A DNA stretch of 37,409 nucleotides from an uncultured Prevotella sp. (GCA_946183415.1 CAMHAM010000028.1:1-37409), one strand, 5' to 3'. Counted from the first letter of the stretch, positions 1 to 8,680 are shown. Notes: generated by a model from the letters alone, not told the origin. Numbers and translations are program-made.

Positions 1-11
1 ATCTTTTTCAG

Positions 12-566
12 ATGAATTTATATTTAAGATATTTTGACCGTGAAACGCTTGTTTCCACAGTAGATGAAGCATTAGACTTCCTGCGTTCTATCGACGAGAT
101 TGAAATGAATCCTCTTCTCGAGGCAGATATCCGTGAGTATGCAGAGAGTGATATATATTATCCCAAAAGATATAAGGTTCACCCCAGAGTCTATTTCATC
201 ATCATCAAGACTGACGCTGCCACGATGCAGGACTTCAAAGATAAGAAGGCTGTTCACCCCGTCAACGAGATGGAGGCGAAGGCCCCCGTACCGGCATTGG
301 TTCGTCTGAATGAGATCCGTGAGGGCTGGTATGAAGGTATCGTTGATTTTAAGCGCGTTCTGCTCATACCTGCCACAGGTAAGTTCCAGTATCGCGACAC
401 ACAGTTCGTGGCTCGTGTCAAGGCTTCCTCTGGTATGGAGTGTTACGAGCGCATCATCGATCATCTGCGCGATAAGGTCGATGAGCGCAGTCAGTTCCCT
501 TCTGCTAAAGGAAAGAATTTCAAGTTCCGTTATTTAGGCAAGGCAAAAGATCAGGTCAATGAATAA
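12..566 (+). CDS. Hypothetical protein, 184 aa, upstream of ssb
   Basis: I do not recognise this protein. It starts at an ATG 11 bases into the window and runs 184 residues. It has no signal peptide or membrane segment, so it is probably cytoplasmic. It is rich in charged residues, with an acidic N-terminal half and a basic C-terminus (KGKNFKFRYLGKAK). No catalytic motif stands out. The stop lies 8 nt inside ssb, so the two are very likely translationally coupled and co-transcribed with gldE. In many Bacteroidetes mutY precedes ssb-gldE; mutY could lie off the left edge. The coupling suggests, but does not show, a role linked to DNA maintenance. The promoter is outside the window. Coding status is fairly sure from ORF length and tight spacing; function is unknown. 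Confidence 0.75.
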   Translation: MNLYLRYFDRETLVSTVDEALDFLRSIDEIEMNPLLEADIREYAESDIYYPKRYKVHPRVYFIIIKTDAATMQDFKDKKAVHPVNEMEAKAPVPALVRLNEIREGWYEGIVDFKRVLLIPATGKFQYRDTQFVARVKASSGMECYERIIDHLRDKVDERSQFPSAKGKNFKFRYLGKAKDQVNE

Positions 567-927
567 GGTGATGCTTATTGGAAATGTTGGCCAGGAGCCT
601 GAAGTCAGATATGTAGACCAAGGCGTGGCAGTTGCACGTCTCAGACTGGCAACGACTGAACGTGGCTATACGCTCCAGAACGGAACCCAGGTGCCCGACC
701 ATACGGATTGGCACAATGTGATACTGTGGCGAAGACTGGCAGAGATTGTTGAGAAATATGTTCACAAGGGCGACAAGCTCTATATTGAAGGTCGTATCCG
801 CTATACTACCTATGACGACAAACAGGGTCAGCGCAGATATGCCACAGAGATCTGGGCAGACAACATGGAAATGCTGACTCCGAAAACAAACACAGACGAT
901 GGACTATCTTCAACAAACCCTGAGTGA
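559..927 (+). CDS. ssb: Single-stranded DNA-binding protein, short form without acidic tip
   Basis: This is a 122-residue SSB made of one OB-fold. The N-terminus MNKVMLIGNVGQEPEVRY, the central DWHNVILWRRLAEIVEKY and the segment GDKLYIEGRIRYTTYDD match the conserved core. SSB coats single-stranded DNA during replication and repair and recruits partners through its C-terminal tip. Here the protein ends about 15 residues after the core (NTDDGLSSTNPE) and has neither the glycine/proline-rich linker nor the usual DDxPF end; related Bacteroidetes SSBs are nearer 150 residues. The start overlaps the preceding gene by 8 nt, and the 3' end overlaps gldE by 29 nt. The family call is certain. Whether the short tail is native or the product of a frameshift cannot be decided from this sequence alone. 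Confidence 0.95.
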   Translation: MNKVMLIGNVGQEPEVRYVDQGVAVARLRLATTERGYTLQNGTQVPDHTDWHNVILWRRLAEIVEKYVHKGDKLYIEGRIRYTTYDDKQGQRRYATEIWADNMEMLTPKTNTDDGLSSTNPE

Positions 928-2215
928 GATACAGTTCTTGGTTCCCACGACGGGAGCTATCATTTCGTGCATTTTAGCGTGTATACTTCTTGTGTTCTCG
1001 GCTTTTGCGTCGGGTTCAGAGATTGCATTCTTTTCTTTGTCACCCAGCAATCTGAATGAACTTGATGAAGATAAGAACGAAGTAGACGGAAAGATTCTGA
1101 AATTGCGCGAAGACTCAGAGCGCACACTCGCTACCATTCTGATTACTAACAACTTAATCAATGTGACCATCATCATGCTGCTGAACTATTTCATCAATCA
1201 TGTGGTGGATTTTGGCAATGCGCTGTTGTTGGAGTTTATCATGATAACGGTCATCTTGACCTTCCTCCTGCTACTGTTTGGCGAGATTATGCCCAAGGTC
1301 TATGCAGGTCAGCGTCCTCTGGCTTTCTGTCGTCGTACAGCTGGTATCATACTTTTCTTAAGTAAGGTGTTCCGCCCTCTGTCAAATGTCCTGATCAAGA
1401 CAGGAATTATGGCAGGGAAAGTGGTTCAGAAGGAAAATCATGTGCTGAGCGTCAATGATCTCGAACATGCCCTTGATCTGACTGACAAGGAAGAACTGAA
1501 GGATGAGAAAAACATGCTGGAGGGCATCGTCCGTTTTGGCGATGAGACTGCCAAGGAGGTGATGACCTCACGTCAAGATGTGGTCGACCTCGATTTCAGT
1601 CTGTCTTTCCCTGAGGTGCTCAAGTGTATCGTTGAGAACAACTACTCGCGTATTCCTGTCTATCAGGGTAACAGCGACAATATCCGTGGCATACTTTATA
1701 TCAAGGACTTGCTGCCACATCTGTCGAAGCCTGCTACGTTCCGTTGGCAGTCGCTCATCCGTCCTCCCTATTTTGTACCTGAGACAAAGAAGATTGACGA
1801 CCTGCTGCGCGACTTTCAGGCGAACAAGGTTCATATCGCCATCGTGGTAGATGAATATGGTGGTACCAGTGGCCTCATTACACTTGAAGATATCTTGGAA
1901 GAAATCGTTGGTGAGATTAATGACGAGTACGACGAGGAAGAGAAGAACTATATCCGTATCAATTCCAATACCTATGTGTTTGAGGGTAAGACGCTGCTCA
2001 GCGACTTATACAAGATACTGAATCTTGATGATGAGACGTTTGAGGAAGTAGAAGGCGATGCAGACTCGCTGGCTGGTCTGCTCCTTGAGATCAAGGGTGA
2101 CTTCCCTGAGCAACACGAACGGATTAATTACAAGAACTTCACTTTCGAGGTGACAGAACTCGATGAGCATCGTATCTCGAAAATCAAGGTGATTATCCAC
2201 GACAACAACAAATAA
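899..2215 (+). CDS. gldE: GldE-type CNNM/CBS domain membrane protein
   Basis: This 438-residue protein has the CNNM/DUF21, CBS pair and CorC_HlyC layout. Roughly three to four membrane segments lie in residues 15-190 (for example ISCILACILLVFSAFASGSE and FIMITVILTFLLLLFGEIMP). Two CBS domains follow around 205-335 and include AIVVDEYGGTSGLITLEDI. A C-terminal transport-associated domain covers about 350-435. In gliding Bacteroidetes GldE sits beside gldD and affects GldD levels; in non-gliding Bacteroidales the family is kept, and a role in ion transport or envelope biogenesis is possible. It follows ssb with a 29-nt overlap, the usual ssb-gldE order. No gldD follows: the next gene is convergent and separated by a terminator. 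The family is sure; the physiological role here is inferred. Confidence 0.9.
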   Translation: MDYLQQTLSEIQFLVPTTGAIISCILACILLVFSAFASGSEIAFFSLSPSNLNELDEDKNEVDGKILKLREDSERTLATILITNNLINVTIIMLLNYFINHVVDFGNALLLEFIMITVILTFLLLLFGEIMPKVYAGQRPLAFCRRTAGIILFLSKVFRPLSNVLIKTGIMAGKVVQKENHVLSVNDLEHALDLTDKEELKDEKNMLEGIVRFGDETAKEVMTSRQDVVDLDFSLSFPEVLKCIVENNYSRIPVYQGNSDNIRGILYIKDLLPHLSKPATFRWQSLIRPPYFVPETKKIDDLLRDFQANKVHIAIVVDEYGGTSGLITLEDILEEIVGEINDEYDEEEKNYIRINSNTYVFEGKTLLSDLYKILNLDDETFEEVEGDADSLAGLLLEIKGDFPEQHERINYKNFTFEVTELDEHRISKIKVIIHDNNK

Positions 2216-2246
2216 TAAATCCCGCTCGAAGGCGGGATTCATTATT
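2211..2246. terminator. Bidirectional terminator between gldE and the TPR protein gene
   Basis: A perfect 8-bp stem (2218-2225 with 2232-2239, loop TCGAAG) is extended by a second 6-bp AT stem (2211-2216 with 2241-2246) across one mismatch. The A-rich 5' side and T-rich 3' side give a U tract on both strands. The gldE stop lies inside it, and the convergent gene's stop (2242-2244) sits in its right arm. Confidence 0.85.
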
Positions 2247-3930
2247 TATATTTCTCAATCAGCGCATCAGCTTGCGTGTCTCCAAGAACTCTTGCTTTCT
2301 GCAGGTTGGGTATTCCCTCTGCCTTCTGTCCTTTCAGGCATTGAGCCAGCCCCAGGAAGAGATAGCCGTCACTGTTGTTGGGATCAATCTTGATGCACTC
2401 CTGAGCTGTCTGGATAGCCTGGTCATACATACCGACCCTGACTTCCAACGACGCTTTCTCTGCATAGTAGAGTATCTCATCGGGATTCATCTGGATGGCA
2501 CGGTTGATGTCGTTGATGGCCTGCTGATACAGACGACCCTCAATCTCCGTCTGATGGCGCACGTAGTAGAAATTATCGTTGATGGTAGCCTTCATCAGCT
2601 CTTCATATTCATTCATGTCGTTGATGGCATCACGATATTTTCCTGCATTTCTTCTTGCCTGAGCACGTGCCCACAGATAGGGAGCAGCCTCTTTCAGATA
2701 GGGTTTCGAGAAGGTGTTGACGGTGCTATCCATCAGCGCTAACATGGCTGTCGTATCTTTCTGCATCTCCTTACAACGTGCTGCAGCATAGAATATCTCG
2801 GCACTACGCAAATCTGTGTTCGTCAGATCCAGATAGATGTTATAGGCTTCCTCATAATTCTGTTGGGCAAAGAGGATATTGGCTTCCAGCTGTCGATAGG
2901 TCGGAACAGGCGTAACACTGATAGCCTCCCTGACCTCTGAGAGTGCCTTGTCAAGACTCCAGTTAGCGTAAGGCTGGGCACTCTGATAGATTTCCTTGTT
3001 GTAAATCAGACGGGCATACGAGAAATGAGCCTCGTCTTTCTTGTCTGCCAGTTTGATAGCCTGTTCCATATCACTCTGTGCTGATTTGAAATCCCCACTG
3101 TTGGCTGACAGTTGAGCACGATAAGTATAACCATCAGGGGCATCAGGGAACTTCACAATAAAGTCGTGGACCATCATCGCATAGGTAGCAGAGTCGGCAT
3201 TGCTGTTGGCCAGATACAGCGCAAGCGTAGCTTCTTTGATAGCCTCAGGCAGTTCCTTCTTGATCTGTGTCTGCTGCAAGGTGGCATCGTTCATGGAAAA
3301 AGCCGAGATCTTCAGCGAGTCAGCAAAGCTGACGCCTACGGCATAGCTCAGCGTGTCCTTGAGTGAGGCTGGTTGCTGCATCATGCCGATCACGCAGCCT
3401 GCATCGTTGAGCAACGGACAACTCACGGTGTTCTCAGGCATCGTCAATGCCACCGTGTAGTAATCAAAAGTCTCATGGAACTTCTCAGCCTTGCGCACCA
3501 TACCACTATTGACATTCTTAACCTCACGATAGGGGAGAAGCCATACGTTGCTGCTGACGGGGGCAGCCGCAGCACTGACGACCAATGGCTGAGTCTTTCC
3601 GTCGACACGGAACTTCACGACATCATACATATCGTCAGCACCCAGAATGCTCAGCACAGGAATCTCCTTTCCCTGTGAGTCGATAATTACGGCCCTTGAA
3701 GCCCCTTTGAATGGTGTGAAGTTACTGACGGCCTCACCATTGCTTCCGATGAAGAAACCATTGCTGCTGCCAATGAGTGAACCATCGGCAGCAAAGGTCT
3801 TCAAAGTGAAAACCGACTTCGTGGCTTTTTTCACCCAGCCAGGCTGGGCACATAGCGGTATAAAGTTCAATAGGCTAAAGAGCATCATACTCATCGCCCG
3901 CCTTTTTATCATCTTCCAATTCATATTCAT
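2242..3930 (-). CDS. Secreted degenerate trypsin-like domain plus TPR protein
   Basis: This 562-residue protein has a signal peptide ending near LCA-QP (residue 28), then a trypsin/HtrA-like beta-barrel domain (about 30-210), then TPR-type helices (about 225-560; for example YAEKASLEVRVGMYDQAIQ). The protease fold is suggested by SSNGFFIGSNGEAVSN and VSCPLLNDAGCVIG. However, the usual His of TNxHV is Thr72 and the nucleophile of GNSGGP aligns with Val169, so the domain is probably non-catalytic. It is likely periplasmic and may act as a binding or scaffold protein. It is the last gene of the dnaN-exonuclease-porD-recN run, 29 nt after recN, and has no promoter of its own that I can see. ATG 3930 is used; a second ATG lies two codons on. 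Family assignment is moderate; specific function is unknown. Confidence 0.85.
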   Translation of the reverse strand: MNMNWKMIKRRAMSMMLFSLLNFIPLCAQPGWVKKATKSVFTLKTFAADGSLIGSSNGFFIGSNGEAVSNFTPFKGASRAVIIDSQGKEIPVLSILGADDMYDVVKFRVDGKTQPLVVSAAAAPVSSNVWLLPYREVKNVNSGMVRKAEKFHETFDYYTVALTMPENTVSCPLLNDAGCVIGMMQQPASLKDTLSYAVGVSFADSLKISAFSMNDATLQQTQIKKELPEAIKEATLALYLANSNADSATYAMMVHDFIVKFPDAPDGYTYRAQLSANSGDFKSAQSDMEQAIKLADKKDEAHFSYARLIYNKEIYQSAQPYANWSLDKALSEVREAISVTPVPTYRQLEANILFAQQNYEEAYNIYLDLTNTDLRSAEIFYAAARCKEMQKDTTAMLALMDSTVNTFSKPYLKEAAPYLWARAQARRNAGKYRDAINDMNEYEELMKATINDNFYYVRHQTEIEGRLYQQAINDINRAIQMNPDEILYYAEKASLEVRVGMYDQAIQTAQECIKIDPNNSDGYLFLGLAQCLKGQKAEGIPNLQKARVLGDTQADALIEKYK

Positions 3931-3959
3931 CTTTATTTCAATTGTTAATTTTATAATTG

Positions 3960-5618
3960 TTACATTTTCAACAGCTGCTTCGCGTTTGATATAGCAGCCT
4001 CAGAGACATTGCTGCCACTGAGCATCTGGGCGATTTCCAAGACACGTTCGTTATCAGAGAGCTTCCGCATCCTACTGATAGTACCCTTCGCAGTCTCCTC
4101 TTTCTCTACCTTATAATGGGCAGAGCCAAGTGCTGCAATCTGGGGTAGGTGGGTGATACTGATCACCTGGCGCTCGTGGTGTCCCATCTCCTGCATAATC
4201 TCTGCCATCTTTTCTGCTGTCTTGCCACTGACACCAGTATCGATCTCATCAAAGATGATAGTAGGCAACTTGACGGCACCACTGATCATTGCCTTCAGAG
4301 AGAGCATCACTCGGGCAATCTCACCACCTGAGGCCACCTGAGAGATAGGCTGGAGTGGGGTGGAGGTGTTGGCACTGAAGAGGAAGGCCACCTTGTCTTG
4401 TCCGCTGGCATTGAGTGGTTCTTGGGTCATCTCGATGCTGAACCTCACATTGGGCATACCCAGTGGCATCAGGCGCCCCTGCATCTCTTTCTCTATCTGC
4501 TTGGCTGCTTTCGTGCGCAGTTTGGTTAGTGTCTCTGCTGCTTTCTGAGTCTGTGCAAGTTGATCTGACAGCTTCTGCTGCAACTCTGCCAATGCCTCGT
4601 CGCTGTTCTCGATATGTCCCAGCTGTATCTTCAGTTCGTCACGCTTCTCCATTAGTTCCTCGACAGTCTCCACGCGGTATTTCTTCTCCAGGTCATAGAG
4701 CTTGTCGAGTCTGTTATTGATGGCATCCAACTCAGCAGGATCAAAGTCTACATGTTCCATCTGACTACTGATTTCCTGTGCGATATCCTTCAGTTCGATG
4801 TAGCTGCTGTCCATTCTCTCTACGAGTTCACCGGCATCAGGCAGCACCTTCTCGATTTGTCGGATAGCAGAGAGGGCTGTTCTCAGTGATTCGACGACAC
4901 CCGTCTGATCTGCCGATAAAGCATTGTCTGCCTCGTAGAGTGCACTCTTAATCTCTTCCGAATGCGACATCGTCTCACTCTTCTGCTCGAGTTCCTCCTG
5001 CTCACCTTCTGCGAGATTGGCCTGCGTCAGCTCATCCAGTTGGAACTGCAGGAAATCAACATTCTGCCTGTTCTGCTCGATACTCTCCTTGAGGGCGCTG
5101 AGTTCTTTATCTGTCGCATGATATAGCGTATAGGCCTGCTGATAGAGCTGCTGCTCCTTCTCGTCCCCAGCAATAATGTCAACCACGTTCAACTGAAAAT
5201 CCTGCTTATTGAGCAACAGGTTCTGATGCTGCGAATGGATATCCACCAGACGGTCACCAAGTTCTTTCAACAGGGATAGCTGCACAGGTGTGTCGTTGAT
5301 GAAGGCACGGCTTTTTCCTGATGCCGTCAGTTCACGACGCACGATGCAATCTGTGGCATCGTATTCGATTTCATACTCCTCGAAGAAGTCTGTCATGCCA
5401 TAGCGCGAGAGGTCGAAATATGCTTCAATCACGCATTTGTCAGCACCCTGTTTGATGGCTTTCGAATCAGCCCTCTGCCCCAGCAGCAGACCTAAGGCTC
5501 CGAGTATGATGCTCTTGCCAGCGCCTGTCTCACCAGTGATGACAGAGAAGCCCTGATAGAGTTCGATATCCAGCTCATCAATCAGAGTGAAGTTCTTGAT
5601 ATATAAATGTTTCAGCAT
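3960..5618 (-). CDS. recN: DNA repair protein RecN
   Basis: This is a 552-residue SMC-like ATPase acting in double-strand break repair, of normal family length. Walker A is GETGAGKSIILGALG near residues 29-43. A long coiled-coil region occupies about 150-370, rich in Glu, Gln and Lys. The ABC signature VASGGEIARVMLSLKAM and Walker B LPTIIFDEIDTGVSG lie in the C-terminal third, followed by the HLPQIAAL switch region. It starts at an ATG 3 nt after the porD stop and is followed by the TPR gene after 29 nt, so it is read as part of one minus-strand operon with dnaN. RecN next to DUF4835/PorD is a recurrent Bacteroidetes neighbourhood. No key residue is missing. Confidence 0.97.
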   Translation of the reverse strand: MLKHLYIKNFTLIDELDIELYQGFSVITGETGAGKSIILGALGLLLGQRADSKAIKQGADKCVIEAYFDLSRYGMTDFFEEYEIEYDATDCIVRRELTASGKSRAFINDTPVQLSLLKELGDRLVDIHSQHQNLLLNKQDFQLNVVDIIAGDEKEQQLYQQAYTLYHATDKELSALKESIEQNRQNVDFLQFQLDELTQANLAEGEQEELEQKSETMSHSEEIKSALYEADNALSADQTGVVESLRTALSAIRQIEKVLPDAGELVERMDSSYIELKDIAQEISSQMEHVDFDPAELDAINNRLDKLYDLEKKYRVETVEELMEKRDELKIQLGHIENSDEALAELQQKLSDQLAQTQKAAETLTKLRTKAAKQIEKEMQGRLMPLGMPNVRFSIEMTQEPLNASGQDKVAFLFSANTSTPLQPISQVASGGEIARVMLSLKAMISGAVKLPTIIFDEIDTGVSGKTAEKMAEIMQEMGHHERQVISITHLPQIAALGSAHYKVEKEETAKGTISRMRKLSDNERVLEIAQMLSGSNVSEAAISNAKQLLKM

Positions 5619-5621
5619 ACT

Positions 5622-6530
5622 TTATTGTTTGATTTTATCCCAACTGCTGTTCTGCGAAGCGTTGATGCTCATCAGCAGTTCATAGATACGTTCCTTTTCC
5701 TTTTGGGTACCCTTGCCCTTGTAGATGTTTACCAGCTCGTCACGCTTGTAGTCTGTCCATATCTGAGGCAACAGGCTCAACGGCTTGTCCTCATGGGCTT
5801 TCTTCAGGCCTTCTTCCAAGGCTGTCGTAATCTCTGTGCGCCCTCGCTCAGCATTGTTCGCCATCTCGTCGAGTCCCTTGCGGTAATAGTCATACTGCAG
5901 CTGGCGGAGAGGCTTCATCGCCTCGTCGAGATAGTCATTGATGATGGCAAAACGGTTACGACTGTCCTCGAACGACTTCCAACCAGGGAACCCCAGATTC
6001 TGGGCATTGTTCACGAGATACATACATCTTTGCAGAACCTCTGTACCACCCATCGGTGAGAAGCTGTCGAGATCCAGTCCTATGATCAGATAAGCATAAT
6101 AGGCCATGAGGGCTGTCAGCTGGTCGGAAACCATCTCTTCGACGAAGTTCAGCTGGTCGAACTGCTTGAACTCAAAATGGAAGTTATCGTCTTTATTATT
6201 ATATAAGGTGGAGGTGTAGGCAGAGTTGTAGACAGGACGGTTGGCCTGGATGAGGGCAGAGCATTCGAAGCGGTTCTCCTCGCGAATATACTTCGAAACG
6301 GTGATGTTGAAGCTGCATTGTATCCGTTCGTTCTTCTGGAACTGCAACTCCGTCCACTGGCGCTCGTTGACAAACTGTTCGAGCGTCTGCTGCAGATTCT
6401 CAAACACACTCACATCAGTACCCGATATCTGGCTGTGGTTGATATTAACCTTAACTTGCAGCTCTTGAGCTTGAACGCTTAGAACTGCAAGTATGAAGTT
6501 GAATGTCAGTATCGCCTTTACGATTTTCAT
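5622..6530 (-). CDS. porD: PorD-family (DUF4835) periplasmic protein
   Basis: This 302-residue exported protein has a signal peptide cleaved near VQA-QELQ (about residue 21). The mature part carries the DUF4835 features: QVKVNINHSQISGTD at the start, NRPVYNSAYTSTLYN in the middle, then FVEEMVSDQLTALMAYYAYL and LIIGLDLDSFSPMGG. In organisms with a type IX secretion system this family is annotated as PorD, a secretion-associated periplasmic protein; its biochemical role is not settled. The ATG overlaps the exonuclease stop (ATGA), and recN follows after 3 nt. In many relatives coaBC lies in this neighbourhood; it is not here. The domain call is strong; the PorD name comes from family knowledge, and no other type IX gene is in view. 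Confidence 0.85.
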   Translation of the reverse strand: MKIVKAILTFNFILAVLSVQAQELQVKVNINHSQISGTDVSVFENLQQTLEQFVNERQWTELQFQKNERIQCSFNITVSKYIREENRFECSALIQANRPVYNSAYTSTLYNNKDDNFHFEFKQFDQLNFVEEMVSDQLTALMAYYAYLIIGLDLDSFSPMGGTEVLQRCMYLVNNAQNLGFPGWKSFEDSRNRFAIINDYLDEAMKPLRQLQYDYYRKGLDEMANNAERGRTEITTALEEGLKKAHEDKPLSLLPQIWTDYKRDELVNIYKGKGTQKEKERIYELLMSINASQNSSWDKIKQ

Positions 6531-7384
6531 CCGTTTAATTTCGCCTCGCGCAACCTGATGCGTGTCAGCACCTGTTTAGTGTTATAGGTGAAGTCACCCG
6601 ACAGGATCCAGCTGTAGTAGCCTGGATCGATATGCAGCACGTCGGCCACAGGGAGTCCCTTGTGCTTGCCGAAATTGAACACCTCTGTCAGCTTTGGCTT
6701 GCCGTCCTTGTCGAGTACGGGATTGCCCTGACGGTCCTTCACCTCTCCCCATACGATACGACCAGCAAAGTCCACATTATTGTTTGTCTTCGAGAATTCT
6801 GCCAACTTGTCCATGTCGTTCTCCAGCACCTTCTCTGCATCTTCGTTGGCACCAGGGGCATATTTGTCGAGCTCGCCCATCAGCACACGGTAGGTCGCCT
6901 CCGTGTCCTGATCAGCACGGTGTGCCTCGAAGTCTTCCTCCATCTTGCGACCACAGTAGAACTTATAAGCTGCAGCCAGGTTACGGCGCTCCATCTTGTG
7001 GAAGATGGTCTGGGCATCAATCATCCTGCACTTCGAGAAGTCGAAGTCGATGCCTGCACGCAGGAACTCCTCTGCCAACAGAGGGATATCGAAGTGATTG
7101 GAGTTGAAACCTGCGAAATCACAACCAGTGAACTTGTCTGCCAGTTTCTGACTGAGTTGCTTGAAGGTAGGCTTGTCTTTCACATCATCATTGCTGATAC
7201 CAGTCAGCTGAGTAATGATGGGCTCAATGGGGCGTTCCGGATTTACAAGCTCGTTGCCACGCTCTTCAGTACCGTTAGGATTCACCTTGATATATGATAT
7301 CTGAATAATCCGATCTTTGACCAAATCAAGACCTGTTGTCTCCAAGTCGAAGATAACCAGCGGTTTTGTAAGATTCAGCTTCAT
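6527..7384 (-). CDS. DEDDh 3'-5' exonuclease (DnaQ/ExoX-like)
   Basis: This is a 285-residue DnaQ-superfamily exonuclease. Exo I is VIFDLETTGLD (Asp13, Glu15), Exo II is FAGFNSNHFDIPLL, and Exo III is EAHRADQDTEAT, with His and Asp in the DEDDh spacing. After a linker with acidic and basic patches, the C-terminus has a small domain, NFGKHKGLPVADVLHIDPGY with YSWILSGDF, resembling the C-terminal part of exonuclease X-type proteins. The likely role is proofreading or repair trimming of DNA 3' ends; annotation pipelines often call it the DNA polymerase III epsilon subunit. It starts 3 nt after the dnaN stop and overlaps porD by 4 nt, so it is translated together with the sliding clamp. Whether it is the true replicative epsilon is not shown. 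Confidence 0.9.
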   Translation of the reverse strand: MKLNLTKPLVIFDLETTGLDLVKDRIIQISYIKVNPNGTEERGNELVNPERPIEPIITQLTGISNDDVKDKPTFKQLSQKLADKFTGCDFAGFNSNHFDIPLLAEEFLRAGIDFDFSKCRMIDAQTIFHKMERRNLAAAYKFYCGRKMEEDFEAHRADQDTEATYRVLMGELDKYAPGANEDAEKVLENDMDKLAEFSKTNNNVDFAGRIVWGEVKDRQGNPVLDKDGKPKLTEVFNFGKHKGLPVADVLHIDPGYYSWILSGDFTYNTKQVLTRIRLREAKLNG

Positions 7385-7387
7385 ACC

Positions 7388-8512
7388 TTAATTATTAATG
7401 AGCATGGGCATCATCAACATCAGCACATCCTGGTTCTCAGGCTGTTCTGAAGGCAGGACAAGACCTGCACGACTGGGGTCAGCCAACTTGATGATTACAT
7501 CCTGACAATCAAAACTGTTGAGAATCTCAATAAACGCAGAACCTTTGAAACCGATCGACATAGAATTGCCGTTATAGTCGCATGTCATGCGCTCTGTAGC
7601 CGTCCTTGAGAAGTCGTAGTCTTCAGCATCCAACTGTAGGGTAGAGCCCTCTACATGGAAACGGATGAGGTTGCTCGAGTTGTTGGCAAATGGCTGTACG
7701 CGACGGAGCGCAGCCAACAAGGCCAGACGGTCGACACGAATCTCATTGGGATTGTTCTGTGGAATCACTGAGTTGTAGTTGGGGAACCGGCCTTCAATCA
7801 GACGGCACTGCAGGGTTCCGTCACCATAATTGACCTCAGCATTACGTTCATCGAAGCGGATGACCACGTCGCCACCGTCCTTGCCTAGAAGGTTCTTCAG
7901 CAGGTTGGCTGGTTTCTTAGGCAGGATGAATGATGCAGGCTGCTCGCTCTGGATGGTAAACACCTTGTTGCGCACCAGCTTATGACCGTCGCTGGCAACG
8001 ATAGCGAGACAGTCGGAATTCAGGTCGAAATAGATACCGTTCATCACAGGGCGCAACTCGTCCTGAGCCGTAGCGAAGAGCGAGCGGTTGATGTTCTCTG
8101 CCAGCGTCAGATTAGGCATGGTTATCGAATTGGCATAGTCACTGATAGGCTGAGCCATGGGGAATTCGTCTGCATTATCGATGGTCAGAGAGAACAGACC
8201 GTTCTGATATGATATCTTCGCACTGTTCTGCTCCAGGTTCACGTCGAACGTAATCGGTTGCTCTGAGATACCCTTGACGGCATCAAGTATGAACTGGTTG
8301 CCGATGGCGAAACGGCCAGAACCGTCGCTTTCGGTCAGTTCAATCTGTGTTTTCATCACATTCTCGCTATCTGATGCTGTCAGATACAAGATGTTTTCAT
8401 TAACTTCAAAAACAAAATCGCCCAGGATGGGGAGCGCATTTTTACTGTTGATGACTCTCGAAAGAGCAGAGAGCTTTGAGCTCAGAGTTGTGCTAGATAA
8501 TGTAAATCGCAT
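7388..8512 (-). CDS. dnaN: DNA polymerase III beta subunit (sliding clamp)
   Basis: This 374-residue protein is of normal clamp length, with the three repeated clamp domains (about 1-120, 121-245, 246-374). Recognisable segments are LSRVINSKNALPILGDFVFE, LRPVMNGIYFD and the C-terminal LMLMMPMLINN, corresponding to the family's MPMR-like end. It forms the ring that tethers DNA polymerase and repair factors to DNA. It is the first gene of the minus-strand run that continues with the exonuclease, porD, recN and the TPR gene. Its promoter at 8560-8591 leaves a leader of roughly 45 nt. The divergent neighbour encodes a DUF3127 protein with an SSB-like tip. dnaA is not present, which is common in Bacteroidetes. 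Confidence 0.97.
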   Translation of the reverse strand: MRFTLSSTTLSSKLSALSRVINSKNALPILGDFVFEVNENILYLTASDSENVMKTQIELTESDGSGRFAIGNQFILDAVKGISEQPITFDVNLEQNSAKISYQNGLFSLTIDNADEFPMAQPISDYANSITMPNLTLAENINRSLFATAQDELRPVMNGIYFDLNSDCLAIVASDGHKLVRNKVFTIQSEQPASFILPKKPANLLKNLLGKDGGDVVIRFDERNAEVNYGDGTLQCRLIEGRFPNYNSVIPQNNPNEIRVDRLALLAALRRVQPFANNSSNLIRFHVEGSTLQLDAEDYDFSRTATERMTCDYNGNSMSIGFKGSAFIEILNSFDCQDVIIKLADPSRAGLVLPSEQPENQDVLMLMMPMLINN

Positions 8513-8559
8513 AATTATTATAGTTCTTTTGTCCTTAATTACATATTATATAATTGGGA

Positions 8560-8591
8560 CAAAATTACAAAAAAACGTTGTAATGAACAAA
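8560..8591 (-). promoter_or_regulatory. Promoter of the dnaN operon
   Basis: On the minus strand there is TTTG (8591-8588), a 20-nt spacer, then TAATTTTG (8567-8560). This is a full match to the Bacteroidetes -33/-7 consensus. The -7 box ends 47 nt before the dnaN ATG. Confidence 0.8.
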
Positions 8592-8605
8592 ATAATTTGG
8601 AAAAA

Positions 8606-8638
8606 ATTGTTCTATTCAAACTATTTTTAGTAATTTCG
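8606..8638 (+). promoter_or_regulatory. Promoter of the DUF3127 gene
   Basis: ATTG (8606-8609), a 21-nt spacer and TAATTTCG (8631-8638) match the Bacteroidetes consensus with one mismatch in each box. It lies back to back with the dnaN promoter, and its -7 box ends 42 nt before the ATG at 8681. Confidence 0.6.
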
Positions 8639-8680
8639 CCACGTGAAAACGAAAAAATCAACAAATAAAAGCAATTTGTA

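Noticed and set aside
2242..3930. Active HtrA/DegP protease
   Set aside because: The His and Ser positions of the triad are replaced and no PDZ domain is present.
8513..8680. Replication origin beside dnaN
   Set aside because: The region is AT-rich but holds two back-to-back promoters, no DnaA-box cluster was seen, and dnaA is absent.
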